A stretch of DNA of 64,000 nucleotides, from positions 558,001 through 622,000 of the forward strand of contig NC_089458.1 in the NCBI RefSeq assembly GCF_026210795.1, given 5' to 3'. The DNA comes from Rhizophagus irregularis (lineage: Eukaryota; Glomeromycota; Glomeromycetes; Glomerales; Glomeraceae). Shown here in pieces: positions 45,731 to 59,482 of the stretch. The notes below the pieces were generated by a model, which was given only the letters and a program-made list of their open reading frames with translations, was not told where the DNA came from and did not search any database. Position numbers and translations under genes: made by a program. Position 1 is the first letter of the stretch. Every line of letters begins with the position of its first letter.

Positions 45731-48700
45731 TTATAAATACCTATCGTTGGAGTAGGCCATACCTCCACCTCCACCGTGATGGTGAAGCATTTTACGACCT
45801 TTCTGACCACGACGATTACTTTGATATGTTACTTTCATTCCACTACTAATTAAAGACTGTTCAAGAGCAATTCGTTGATTTTGCTCTTCTCTTTCCTCAT
45901 AATTTAATACCAACTTCTTGAGCTGTTGTTGCTCTTCACGTTCAGCTTCCTGTTTAGAGCGCGTATTAACTGCTAAAGCACTGTCTGATGGAACTTCCAT
46001 CGTTTTCCTTCCTTTCTTTGTTAATAAAGTAAACGCAACATTACCATCTAAAAAGTCTGAAACTTTATCAGAACCCTTTAGATACATAGGAATTGCCACA
46101 TCTAACATGGCGGGTTTACGTTCATATTTACGAGACTCCATACTCTCAGTCATCATTCTGCTGAACTCTCTTTCAAATTCTTCGTCTTCTTCAGTAGGAA
46201 CTTTCTCCTGTCTATTTGTATGAACAATAAGTTCATCATCTCCTTCGTCGTCGTTGACTTCATCAGTTTCGGGCTATAATAAAAACCATCATATTACCCA
46301 ATATACAATAAATGAGTTATTGTCTTAGTAAAAACTTACTTCTTCTTCAGCTCCTTCTGCGTCATCACGTTCTCTATCTATTTCTTCATCTTGACCTTCA
46401 TCATCGTCGTCATCATCTGAAGATGACATTTCGCTTTCTTCCACGCCATCCTCCTGACTTTTTGATGTCCCCTGGGCATCTTGTAAAGCCATATGATTTT
46501 CCATAAGCATCTTGTCTACTTCTCCTGCAGCTTCTTCGTATGTTTTATATATGGTTATTCCTGGTCTTAGCATCTAGTAAACACATACGAATTAAGCAAC
46601 TGGAGAAATCATGCTTATTTAATATAAATTACTTCTTTTTATACCTCAAACAAATCAGCAACCATAAATTCGATGTCCATAGGAAGTCTTTGTTTTGTAA
46701 GGATATACATCTGCAAAAAAAAAAAAAAAAAAATGGTTGAAAAAATGTACATAAAAACCACTATTCATATAGTTGGCTCAAGAAGATAAAGTATACCTGA
46801 AAGAAAACTAGAAAATCATCCAAACGCTTCATAGAACTACCTCGATCGAAGCACATACCGCATGTGTCGAGCAAGGTACAACACAAACGGATGCGAAAGA
46901 AATCAACTGGAGCGTCTAAGTGATTAATACGGTTTGGGGCGGGACGACCAAACTCTAAAAAAAAAAATAAACATTAAATATAGAAAAACCAAAAACTCAA
47001 ACCCAGAAAGCGTATTACAATAAAAAAAAGAATGGTATATTAAATGTACCGTGACCCAAAGTAGTAATGGAATAAAGAGTTTCAAAAATAACGGCCGATT
47101 CTACCATTCGGTAATTATAAAGTTCACCAAGATATTTAACAGTTGCAATACGGCGTTGATTGTGCTTAAAAATGTTTTGCTAGTAAAATGTCAATTTATC
47201 ATAATTTAGTTTTGCGCACATTATATGTATATAATTCACATACTTACCTCTAAACCGATCCTGATATCCTCAATAACTCTATCAACTAAGGCTACACCAA
47301 AATCAGAATGATAACGATGCAAGCCTGAAGCAAGAATAGCCATTAAATGTATGTTACTATATTTAATTTTCCACACCTTGGAGAAACATTTTTCTAAAAC
47401 CCTGTACACCTATTGTTAAATTTTGTAAATTTTGTAAACAGAATTTACCAAATTATCCAAATTATTTATTTTCATTACAATATCCAAGTAGTAAATTCCT
47501 TACTTCTTTATCTTCCCAGTTTAATTTACGAAGCAATTTGAGAATTTTCTCAACAGTTTTCTTGTTAAGGTCAGAATAAACTAGCTTACGAATGTATTGT
47601 TCCATAACCGATCGCTCCTTCTTAGCGATCGCGGTTCGGTCAGGTGGATTACACTAGATTTAATGAAAAATAAATATGTAATAAGTTTTAACAAATTATA
47701 GGAAAATTCTTGTCTATTTAAAAGTCTTATACCTGGTAATATGCGTTTTCAACCATCAAGAGCTGTCGACTATCAAGATGTTGGACGCTTTTCTTTCTCA
47801 TCATTATTTCCAACTAAAAAGTGTTGATAAAAGAAAATTAATAATAAAGCATTTACTATGTGCATCAATCTTGTTCAAAAAACTACTTGCCATATTACTC
47901 ATTCTGGTACTTGTCTCAGGACTTTTAAATAGAAACCTTCCACATGTTTCCAGCAAATTGCAAGCAACATCAATGTTTTGATTCGAAAAATCATCGAGTA
48001 ATACTTTAAGGCAATGGAAAATTATATGTTGTGGTGTAATTCTGAATTTTGTTAATTCAGAGATATATCGAATATTCTTGAAAATTGTTTTAAAAAAAAA
48101 CTTTAATAAGTATTCTTACCAAAAAACGCTCTTAATGAGATAAATGAATACAACCTTAATTTTTATTTCGAGAAAATCATTCGTTTTCCTTTTTTGCATG
48201 GATTTGAATTCACTTTCCAGCTAATAACATAAATTTTAATAAATGTATTTGCATACATTACTAAACAAAAATGACTTATAGAATTAAAAATGTAACTCAC
48301 ATAATGCAAAACTGCTTCAGTGATGTCTGGATAATGCGGATTAAGCGTTGCAATTAAGCGCGAGTAATAAGGAAGAAGGTCAAGTCTTGTTCGAGGTACT
48401 CCTGTTGTTAAAGTCTATATATTTATTATTATAAATTTGAATTATATTCAAAAGTGATAAACAAATAAAGATTATTTATAATAAATTATTACTTTTATCA
48501 ATTTATTTCTAGATGCCTTGGAATTTAAATAACAAAAATCAACTGCTGCTTGATCAATAAGGTCACGGTTAATCATATTAGGAAGACGTGACAACAAAGA
48601 ATCAAGTTGGGCCAATGTGCCACTTTTGTTAGTCAATTCGTTATCCGTTTTTGTAGATGGTGAAGCCTGAACATCTTGATCTTTTTCTTTAGCCTCTTCC

Positions 48701-50740
48701 TCTAAATTTTTCCCATCAACCTCTTGATCCTCATTCGCAATTTTCATATCACCCTTATCATCTTCGCCATTTCTTCTTTTTTCGTCATCAGACTGATTAT
48801 TTTCAACTTTTTCCTCGTCTTCCTTGTCTTCCTTTTCGAGTATATTAATGGATTCATCTTTCTCAATATCCGCATCATCTTTCTTGCTACTGGACTTGAC
48901 CTCAAGAAGGACGCCAGGTACCAATGTTTTAAGGTCTATGAGATTCTCGTAAAAACTACGTGCATCTTCATCTTCCCAGATACTGCTGGTAACAATATCC
49001 TTAATTAAATAATGAAAATAATTATCAATATTAAGCCGCGTAATTTCCATTGTTAAAACATATAAAATAAAAACCTCTTTCTCGTTGGTAAAAGATCCAT
49101 CACGTATAATTGTACCACTTATTTTTGTTGTACCCTCATCTTCAGGCAAATCGGGCATCTCAAGATCCAAAGAATCCGCCAAACTATAAAATAAATTTCA
49201 TATAATACATATTTCAATAACTAAGCAAATGATTTAATTTAAAATGAATAACATATAATTAATTACACTTGAACATTTTGCAAAAACTTATCAAAAGCTT
49301 TCACGACTTTTTCGTAATTCTGCTTTGTTTCTTCTGGAATTTCTCCTCGAGTAATATAATATTCGTGGTTGCTACGATCTAATGCCTTGATTTTCTGTTA
49401 TTCCGTATGAAACCAAATATTAATGCATGCAATACTTTAAAAAAAATACGTTTAAAAATAAATGGTACCTGATGGTCTTCAGTTAAATGTTTTTCCACGC
49501 CATTGAAATAACTGACCAATAAAGATTTGAAAAGAGCTCGTTGAGATTCATTCACAATTTGGTTTTCGCTGGCGTTTATGATATCTTTTTCACCATTAAC
49601 CGATGAGTTGTGACCGTTCACGACTGGGAGTATATCTTCACCGTTTTCATTGGATGCGATAGATGTTTCATCGCGATGACTTTTACGACCGACCGTACCG
49701 AGCATTTCCGTGCCAAAGTATTTGATGAAGGATACTGCCAACGGTAAGTTGACATGTTTGTAGTCATGAGAAAGCTGTTCATATTCAAGAAACAGACACT
49801 TGTTCAACAATGCCTGGCTCAAATTGGTTATCGACAGTGGAAATCATTTATACAAAGGGAGTATACGACAAACCAAATCTTTCAACACAGTATACATGAA
49901 ACCTTCCCCGGAAGTCTTTGTCTCTTTGGTCTCTTTCTCTTTGATCGGACCGCTGACGAACCCGGCAACATTTTCTTTGACACCATTCACGCTTCCGGCT
50001 CCTACTGCCGCGCTTCCACTATTTGGCGCTGCAATTCCGTCCTCAACATTTCTAAGGACGCCTATCAACCATAATTCACCTGCGATTCTTAACAAAATCC
50101 GTTGTTTCGCAATTCGTGCAGACTCCTCTTTTTCACGTTGTTCATGACTAAGAGCTGCAAGCTGTTGTTTACTTTGAGGAGCAAGAGAACGAGCTAACAT
50201 ATGCGTCAAAAATGGGGTAAATGTATCCGGAAATCGCTGATGCAAAGCGGAAATCACCTAAAGGTAGTTGGTTTCAAAAAATTTACATTTCAGATTACAT
50301 TTCACTAAAATAATTTTAAATAAATCGAAACTTACTTCAACAGTAGCCCAAACATCTGCTGCTGACTTACATTTTTGTAATCCTTCAACCACAGCAACAA
50401 CCACTTCGGAAATATATTTTTCAAGGGTCAATGTTTTAATATCTTTTAATAGTTGTTGTTGGTGTTCTGCTGATAATTGAGATTTACACTTTTTAATGAA
50501 CGTGTTGTTCTTTTTTATATTTGAGTCGAGATTTTTGAATGCAGAAGAATCTAATAGCAATTAAAATAATATATACATATGCACATATGACATAATGTAA
50601 ATAAGGTATAAATCACTTAATAAACCAAGATAACGATTTTTATACACACCAGGTTTCCCTTGTCTCCAGGCTAATAGATTTACATTTCTTAATTCTTGAC
50701 GTCTTTCGTTTTTTGCTACTGCTTCTGCCTCGGTTTCCAT
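45731..50740 (-). CDS. UPF2: Nonsense-mediated decay factor Upf2 (NMD2), three MIF4G domains
   Basis: The scaffold that links Upf1 to Upf3/exon-junction complexes in nonsense-mediated mRNA decay. About twelve exons on the minus strand. First MIF4G domain: 50560-49480 ('LEKYISEVVVAVVEGLQKCK', 'VISALHQRFPDTFTPF', 'INLPLAVSF'-like 'VNLPLAVSFIKYFGTEMLG'). Second: about 49180-47600 ('SSIWEDEDARSFYENLIDLK', 'LPYYSRLIATLNPHYPDI'), with an acidic Lys/Glu linker. Third: 47600-46600 ('FGVALVDRVIEDIRIGLE', 'TVKYLGELYNYRMVESAVIF', 'FRIRLCCTLLDTCGMCFDRG'). An acidic patch follows, then the Upf1-binding C-terminus ('EEFEREFSRMMTESMES', 'ALEQSLISSGMKVTYQ'). I chose ATG 50740 ('METEAEAVAKNERRQE'); the upstream exon (to about 50930) has no in-frame ATG and is probably 5' UTR. 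The last codons could end at 45731 or, if one more intron is used, near 45650. Assignment firm. Confidence 0.93.
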
Positions 50741-51137
50741 TCCTGTTAGAATTTTTTGTTCCTAAATATTTAACTATGAATAAAATTTGTAAGCAGCTTG
50801 GTACGAGTTATTTATTACCGTTTAAGCCTCTATAAAATCAAGAGTGCCTTTTATAATTCTTACCTCTATTGTATTTTGATCCTTTTGAACTTGTTGTTTT
50901 GTTTGTTGTTTATCGAAAGTACTTCGGACATTTCAGCGAAAAAGAGAATAAAACTAGGAAATGCGCCGCTAGTACTTAAATACCGAATAAAACGCAGTTT
51001 TTTTAAATCGTATATAAAAAGTTATTAAGGCGCAGTTTCACTCCTTGAAAAGTCACATGTAAACTCGTATATTTTTTATAGCTCTGGACAAAAATCATAA
51101 TCAGATACTGTATTTCTAGACATTAAAAATAAGAAGA
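50741..51137. promoter_or_regulatory. Divergent promoter region UPF2 / DIB1
   Basis: The two genes are divergent. The UPF2 side contains a likely 5' UTR exon and an intron, including an ATG near 50939 that opens a short frame closing before the intron (a possible upstream ORF). Promoter role inferred from layout. Confidence 0.5.
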
Positions 51138-51938
51138 ATGTCGTATTTTCTTCCTCATTTGACTAATGGTATGTGGTATATTATGTTTAACTCAACTTTA
51201 TCGGTTATTTAAACATTTGTTTTAATTCTTTCAGGTTGGCAAGTAGATCAAGCTATTCTATCTGAGGAAGATCGTGTAGTTGTTATTAGATTTGGACACG
51301 ATTGGGTATCCGTTATATTCAGAAATTATGTTGAGACATTAATTTTTATTTCTAATGCCCTTAATATTTAATAATTAGGATCCTACTTGTATGAAAATGG
51401 ATGAGACTTTATACGGCATTGCAGAAAAAGTAAAAAACTTCGCTGTTATTTACTTGGTAATTATTTTACTTGGATGTTTGTACTATTATTACTTGAGAGA
51501 GAAAGATTATTTATATTCTAATTCTTTTAGGTTGATATTACAGAAGTCCCCGATTTCAATAAGGTTTATTTACTTATTTATTTATTTATTTTAATTTCTT
51601 GTTCTAACCCATTTTTTCTTTTTTAGATGTATGAACTTTATGATCCTTGCACTGTTATGTTCTTTTTTCGCAATAAACACATCATGATTGATTTGGGAAC
51701 TGGTAATAATAATAAAATCAATTGGGTTAGTTCTTTTCTATAAATTTGTTTTTTTCCTACAAGGAAAAATGACATGAAATTACGCATATAATATTCTATA
51801 TTTATCTTCATTTATAATTAGGCTTTGGAAGATAAGCAAGAACTTATAGATATAATAGAGACCGTATACCGTGGTGCAAGAAAAGGAAGAGGGTTGGTTG
51901 TTTCACCTAAAGATTATTCAACGAAATATAAATATTAA
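51138..51938 (+). CDS. DIB1: U5 snRNP 15-kDa protein Dib1 (Dim1, TXNL4A)
   Basis: A thioredoxin-fold component of the U4/U6.U5 tri-snRNP needed for spliceosome assembly. Six exons join in phase to 142 codons, the exact family length: 'MSYFLPHLTNGWQVDQAI', 'VVVIRFGHDWDPTCMKMDE', 'VKNFAVIYLVDITEVPDFN', 'MYELYDPCTVMFFFRNKHI', 'DLGTGNNNKINWALEDKQ' and 'GRGLVVSPKDYSTKYKY'. One of the most conserved eukaryotic proteins, and this copy is fully typical. Five introns in 800 bases. Confidence 0.97.
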
Positions 51939-52446
51939 TTAAATTGATAAATATATATTGAGTATATAAGTATATAATTAAATGGATATGTTATTCTAGT
52001 ACTGAGTATTTAATACAAATAATGGACTTTGGAATTTTCAATTAATTAATTAGATAATCCAATATATATTAAAGAAAAAAATATTGGTATAATGATTGTA
52101 ATTTTGCCAGGATCATTCAGCATTATAATTATATAAAAACATAAGGAATTGCTGTATTTAGCATCTTAAAGACTAAACCTTTCAATTTTAAATTAAATTA
52201 TTTAATCTACATATAAATACATTTTGATGATTATTAACTAAATTTTTTATTGCTTATAATTGTGAATTAAATAATTATTAATTAAAATTGTAATAAAATC
52301 TTTCATTTATCAAAACCTATCTAATACTAATAAAAGATCTTTTATTCAAGAAATGTGGAATTAATTATATTAAGCTTAATTAAAAGCTGTAAAATAAAAT
52401 ATATAATATACAAATTTTATATATAAAGTCTGTACAAAAATTTTGG
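51939..52446. other. Intergenic, AT-rich
   Basis: 3' flank of DIB1 up to a LINE insertion. Nothing recognised. Confidence 0.45.
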
Positions 52447-52462
52447 TTATATGTGAAATTTT

Positions 52463-53468
52463 TTTTTTTTTTTTTTGCAAGGTAGTGCAATTCATGAGTT
52501 TATTAGTTATATGGAATTACAGATTTTTCTGCTATAAGCATAACTAATCTATTAAAACTTTGAACCAGTTTCCCATCCTATAGATTGCTCCCGTACCCTA
52601 CCATCACAATATGAAATTCACCTATATCTCTATAGTAGCTATCAGATTATATAGGATCATTATTATCCTATGACTTCAGTATGTGCTTTCACTACCCTCT
52701 AAATAAAAAGGAGAATTATATATATATTTATACATCTTGATATTATTATATACCTTCCAAATTATCCTGTATAAACTGATTTATATACTGTCTTATTTTT
52801 TCAAGAGAAATTGACCATTGTTCATTATGTTTGAGAATTTTCCTTCCTTTAAAATTATACGTATCACCTTCTATTTGCTGAGTTAAAGTTCGTTCATATG
52901 CAATATGTTGATGTGCTGGTATTTTCTTCTTTGGGTCTTTTTTCTTGATTCCTCTTGTGCATTCCCATTCTGTTACTTGGTTGCAACATGGTTGCCAAAT
53001 GATTCTATAAAATTCATTAATAAAAATTTCTAAAAACAGAGTAGTAATTGTTAGTGTAGCTTTACAATGGATTTGAGTTTTCTATATTTTTCTTTTGGAA
53101 AGAAGTTCCTTAATATCAAATGTATAAAAGGAATAGGTAATTCCTGATTTGAACCTATAATATAAACAAAAAAATTCCTGTTCCATGACATTGATTGTTG
53201 TATATCCTCTTGATTTAATTGAAGATAATTCTCTTGTGAAAGCAAATCTTTGAGTATTTGTTTACATTCGTATCTAGTGTTGTTAGCCACCGTCAGCCAC
53301 TTGTCTTTGAGTTGTTGACAATAGATTATATGATCATCATCTTCATTTTTTTCAAGATACATCCTGCACTTTACATCTCCATATAAATCATATTTCCTTT
53401 CTTTCATAATCTTTAAAGTTGGTAGTAAATTGTTTATGAGTTTCAAGTGTTTGATGAATCTGTTGTTA
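52463..53468 (-). mobile_element. 5'-truncated non-LTR retrotransposon (LINE) copy
   Basis: On the minus strand the copy ends in a poly-A run (seen as the T run 52460-52476). It is flanked by a 16-base duplication TTATATGTGAAATTTT (52447-52462 and 53469-53484). Long duplication, poly-A tail and missing 5' part are the marks of target-primed reverse transcription. The reading frame 53446 to about 52750 gives the tail of a LINE ORF: 'INNLLPTLKIMKERKYDLYG', a degenerate zinc-knuckle-like 'CRMYLEKNEDDDHIIYC', and a basic end 'RGIKKKDPKKKIPAHQH'. The reverse transcriptase core is not in the copy. Which LINE clade is not clear. Confidence 0.78.
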
Positions 53469-53484
53469 TTATATGTGAAATTTT

Positions 53485-55095
53485 AAATACATTGAATTTC
53501 TAATTCTAAATATAATTATATAAATTAATTATTATATATCTTTTAAAATAAATTAAAAAATGTAAAATTATAAAGATTTTAATAATAAAAATAAAACTTT
53601 AAAATATTATTATAAATTAATATTACTGTATAATGTAAGTCATAATACTTTTTATATATAGTATTCCCTTTTTTTTTGAAAAAATATCTATTTTCTTTTA
53701 ATTTTATTATTTAAGAGTAGGATATATATTAATTATTTTAATTAGTAATTTGCTATTTAAAAGGTAACATAATTTTTAAACCAATTTCAAATATACAGTA
53801 TTATAAAAAATTTTTTGCATTCTTTTTTAAAGATTTTTAGTTTTATTTATTACAAGATATTTTTATGTTATTTAATTATTTTATGTTTAAAATCATAGAA
53901 ATAAAACTCTATAATTTTCAAATGAACTGAGTTTTTTTAAATGAAAAAAATAATATTTATAAAAAATGGGAAGAAATATATAATTTGTATAAAAATACTT
54001 TAATTTGTTAACAAATCTACAAATAAATATTATTCAATGCATATTTTATTATATTTTATGCTTTTAATTATCAAATATAATGCCTTTTAATATTTCTTGA
54101 TATATTAATAAATTATTTTTATAATGTTTTATATGATAATAAAAAAGAAATAGCAATGAATAATTGGATACAAATAATAGTTGCAATATTTGCATTTAAA
54201 ATGAAAATAAACTTAAATAATATATAAATGGTAATTCATATGAAATATCAATAAATATAAGTATATATATAATTATATATATATTTGATAAACTAATATT
54301 TTTTTACTTTTTAATAATATTTTAATATTATTTACACTTTTATAGCTGATCTTATTTAAGAAGTAAAATGTGTGAAATATAATAAATAAAAATACAGTAA
54401 TTTATTTTATTTTTTATAGTAAAAAGAATATTTGTATAAATTACTCTATAATAACAAAGTATTGAGGTAAATATTTTTTATATATACCGTATTTTATGAT
54501 AAGTAAACATCCTTTAAAAATAAATACTCATAGCCAGAATTATGGTGATTTTAGCCAGAATTATAAGGATATTGACTGGCATCAAGTGCAAAAAAAGGGT
54601 GCTTATATATCGCAAAATATGATATTTATTAATAATAAAATAAATATATATTAAAAAATAACTAATTTATTTAATTGAAATACTGTATAAATAGTACATC
54701 TATTATTGCAAATATTGAGTAAAAATTAATTAATAAACTTAAATATGCTACTAGAAAAATTTTTGAAGTTTTCTATTATTATAACTTATAGTATAAATAA
54801 TTAAATATCATTAACAACTAATTTAGCAATATTAAGTATAGCTAAATGAATAAAAGCTACTTACATATAATAATTGTATTAATCAAATTGCTAATAAGCT
54901 AAAATTATTTAATAGTAAAAAAGAAATAATAAATAATAAAATATCTTATATAAATAGATAAACAAATTAGTTCAAATGATAATACAGTATGTTAAATATA
55001 TTTAGAGATAATAAAACTGCAAAAATAAAACAAAAAAACTGGAATACTTTACCTGTATATTTAACTAAAAAAAAAAGGTATTGAAATTTAAAGAT
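53485..55095. other. Intergenic, very AT-rich; one possible small MITE
   Basis: No gene. Around 54486-54625 the ends ATACCGTATTTTATGATAAG and, inverted, GCTTATATATCGCAAAATAT suggest a roughly 140-bp element with internal AGCCAGAATTAT repeats; borders unproven. Confidence 0.4.
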
Positions 55096-58000
55096 TTAAT
55101 TGCCGATCTGCATGTGATCGATAGAATTTCCATAGTAAAATGTGGCACAATTTTCATATATAACGATGTCGATCATCAATTTGTATTACAATAAAACAAT
55201 GATTATATGTTATACAATTGCGTAATTTACAACAATTATTGTGCGACAGGGATCTTAAAAATTCAAATTCGCTAAAAAAAAAAGTTATTATATCACAGCT
55301 CATGAAGTTTTATATAGGAAAAAAGAAGATTTCATAATAGTTTATTGGTATAGCCTGCTAATTTCTGTTTTGACAAAATACCTAATAAAGGGTTTTTAAC
55401 CTTTTTTTTGCGTTTATTAGGCCATATTTGAATAGTACTGCCTTGACAGCTGTTACGCTTTGGCTATTTTCCATGTTTTCTACCAGCGCTTTTTCTGACG
55501 CTTCTTCTTAAAATTAGCACTATACCTTCCTATCCACCCCTTGATAGTTTTCACTGTTGGTATTTCTTCCAAGGTTAATTCTCCTTCTTCAGCCAATTCT
55601 TTTAAGCAGGTATGCATATTTTCAGGTGAATAATGATCTGCTGCTTTTAGATTTCTGGCTAAAAAAAATCCTTGTAAATACTGAACAACTTTTTTTGATA
55701 TACGTTTTCCTCCACCCTTATTACCAAGTTTTAGGTTTTCTTTTAAGGCCCATCCTTTGCTGAGAGGAAATTCTTGATCAAGACTATGAATTTTGTTATT
55801 TAGTATTTTAGCGTTCCTAGAATAAAAACAAATATATTCGTAATGATATTTACCCTACAGTTTCGCATAATATATATAGTATTAGTATAATTGGTATGTT
55901 GTAACTATTTTTTTTAGTATATTTACTACCTGATTTATTGTTTTCTGCTGTGATTTCCTTTGTTATTTCATTATCTTCATTAATTTCATTTATCCTCCTA
56001 TCTGAATAGATAATTATTTGTTTATCATGATTTTAAGATTGTTAGCAATGAAATATGAGTTTATATAACCTGTTTTTTTGGGAATTGGCATTATCCAAGG
56101 GGTGCTTGATTTAGTTGGATCTGAGGCGGTTGGAGATAGTCAGACTGTACTATAGAGATTATCAATTTGCGCAGGAGAGAAATCATTCCATTTGCCAATA
56201 TGGGGAAGAGAGCGCGCACGAATATATCCAGCAAATTGACCTGTTATTGGCCAGTTCCACTCGAACCATTTTGAGATGCCAGGTATAGTTTTAGGTTTTT
56301 TTCATTAGTGTTTTTTGATTTTTGGTTATTCCTATTATGGTCAAGAATATGTATATTGAAATTTTTTTTTTATGATTTTTTCAGGACTTATTAACGTCCT
56401 ATATTTTTCATTTTACATTTTTTCAACTATATCAGATACTTTTTAGATAGTTTTGACTAAGTAGTTCGTCCTATTATTTTTTTTAACTTTTGTGTAATAT
56501 TTTTTATTTATGATTACCGATAACCTCATTGTTTTTTTTACTAAACATTGTTATATTTTTTTATTTATGATTACCGATAACCTTATTTTTTTCTTCATGT
56601 TGTTATATTTTTTTATTGATGATTACTGATAAACATTTTTTTTTACAAAAAAATTTCAAAATAAAATTTACAGCATTGATCGCAAGCATGATTACAAACA
56701 CAAGCGTGTAACTAATTATAAATATATATTGTTCTATAATCTATTGTTCTATAATCAATTATTATACTATAAATCTATTGTTCTATAATCAATTATTATT
56801 CTATAAATCTATTGTTCTATAACTCTATAAATTTTATTGTTTTAATGAAAATACACTTACCCCGAATTTTCTTGATCTACTAATATCTCTATATTTCAGT
56901 TTGGTTCTATATGTGATACCGATGTTCCACTTAGATCTTGAAGTGCAGTCTCAATATTTTCCCTTTCGGTAAGATCACATCCAACTCTAATATACCTTTT
57001 TATAGCATGTTCTATCTGTAATAATTTGACTTAAAATCAGAAAAAATATAAAAAAACAATAATCAAATATATACTTACTGTTGCATGATGGGAGTCAACA
57101 GTTGTCTTCGCCTCCCCTGGTTCAAGAAAAATCTATCCACGGACTTCTATATTATACCAGTCATACCAGTGACTAATAATTGTCATTAATTCAGAGTTGT
57201 GATAATGTTCTCCATTATCTGAAATAATCTTAATCCAAAGTGGTTTAGGATCCATTGTTGTGAATACTGATTCAAAACAAGACGCTGTAAACCAAGCATC
57301 TTGCTTGGTATCGGCACTCCAATGATCATAAGCTTGGACATCTAATTCTTCATAATTATTTTTGTTTTTTTGAAACACCAGAGTGGTATGGAGTGTCCAC
57401 CCACGCTTCCCAAAGAATTCACTTTTAGTTTCTCGAGATGTTGCAGGCAAAATCCGCATTTTGTAATCAACTACTATAATAGCACCATAATTATCTAATT
57501 CACGTAAGGTAGAATTAAATTGAGCATTTAGATATGCTTTACGGGTTTGATGTGCTAAATAACACACTAGTTGTTCTTGATATTCTAAGAGTTTAGGATG
57601 GTGGATGGGATCAAGACGATTAGTAAGATCCTTAAATAAAGTGAAAATCTCGTCACATTCTTGGCATCGTGAAACATGTTGATGCATGCATTCTCTGAAT
57701 GCAAATAATAAACAATGATTAATACAATCTACATGATCTGCTGTACCATCTTCATTTACAAATAACTCCCTTTCATAATTTCTCTTTAAATGATGATGTA
57801 AACATTCTAATTTATGAATTAACTGATCCTACAATGAAATTATATGTAAGTATGATTAGATTAACAAAAATATTAAAATTAAACTAATACTAACCCTTTG
57901 AATTTTATTAGAAAAATTTATGGTTACCAATTCAATCAAATTTTCAAAAGGTTGATAGCCATAATCATTACATGTAATACATAACCCTCCTAAATCTTCT

Positions 58001-58736
58001 CTATATTTGAAACGGCTGTTTTGTAAGCAAGACATAAAAGAAATACGTTTTATTCCATTAGGATAAATGGCAGAAAATTTTTCCCAAAGAGCACTTTTTT
58101 GGTCTTTCAGGTAAAGTACCGGCATTTGTGTTTTTGCATCCATTTTATAGGAACTCATATTTACGTTTGCTTTATCTGCAAAAAACAGTTGGAATTCTTT
58201 TTCTTTAACTTCAGACATTTTTGAACGAACAATAATTGGTTTTTCTAACGCGGGGCATCCAGCAGGTCCATTAATTCTGGAATGTTTTCGTGCCATGCTA
58301 ACTGAATTAGGTGAAACCTATAATAATAGTGAGAGGTAAGTTATTATACGCATATTTTTTATACTTCATCAGAATTTTGCATTTTACATTACTTCTAATT
58401 GCTCAATTATTTCTTTATATGTAAAATTTTCAGCAATTATTAATAATATACGTATTTTTCCATCTATTCCTTTAGAATTTGCATTATAGCTATTACGAAA
58501 ACAGTTCCATAATGTATTAGCCTGTGAATTTACATTCAAAAGACCTTCTTCATATAGTTTAGCAATTGTTTTACGATCTTTTTCAGGATTAGGCGCATTT
58601 GTCCAAAACTCATTCTATAAATATGCATAATATTAATTATACAATTTTTTAATATCAATATAATTACATCAAATATGTATTTATACTTACACAAGAAACA
58701 TCTTTATTATACAGAGTGATATTTATACATCCTATA

Positions 58737-58980
58737 TAAGGTTGCTTGCCGAAACCTAGGGGTTTAGTCAAGATGGCGTTTTACCGAAAAGCAAAATTCT
58801 GCCAAAACTATATTAAAGTTATATTAAAAAACTGGCAAAACTTTGGAGAAAGGCGAAACTGCCGAAACTTATTATAAATGCCGAAACTGCTGAAACTCTG
58901 CCGAAACTATAATAAATCTATAGTAAAATTTTGATGAAACTAATCGTAGGATTTTGAAGAGGTTTAGACAAGCAACCTTA
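58737..58980 (-). mobile_element. hAT-type MITE 'TAAGGTTGCTTG', copy 4
   Basis: 244 bp with ends TAAGGTTGCTTG and CAAGCAACCTTA, inverted relative to copies 1-3. The flanks (ATCCTATA and AATTCCTG) do not match, so one border was altered after insertion. It lies in the TTAA-flanked element's transposase gene. Confidence 0.8.
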
Positions 58981-59482
58981 AATTCCTGTAGTACGAAGCA
59001 TCATACGCCATGCATGTAATTCTCTTTCTTGAAATTTATAATCCAAATCATATATTTCACAAAAATGAGTATATAATTTAATAATATGACTCTTTTGTTG
59101 CATCCAATTTTGAAACACTTGACGCCATTCAACTGATCTTCTAATATTTCTTTTTAAATACAACTCATATAAATGTTTCATTATTATCTCATTATTCCAA
59201 TCTGTAAGCATACATTGATTAGGTAATTGGCATGAACCAAGTTCTTGACGTGCTTGGTTTATTTTATCTAAAGTTATAGAATGATTTATAACGAATAAAG
59301 TATCACCTAAAATAGACGTTAAAACCCCAGTTTTATTTCAAACAGCATTAGGTGAAATGTCTTTGTATTCAGCAACAATTTGACTGTTTTGGTAAATTGT
59401 AATTACAAAAAAATTTTTATCAATATGCTGATAAAAAACTGATTGTATCTTTCTTATATTTATTTTGGAATAATGATGCGCA

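Noticed and set aside
45918-46223. 101-codon plus frame opposite UPF2
   Set aside because: Shadow of the UPF2 C-terminal exon on the other strand.
48724-49008. 94-codon plus frame rich in hydrophobic residues that could look like a membrane protein
   Set aside because: It is the antisense of the acidic Lys/Glu-rich UPF2 linker, which automatically gives Phe/Leu/Ile-rich translation.
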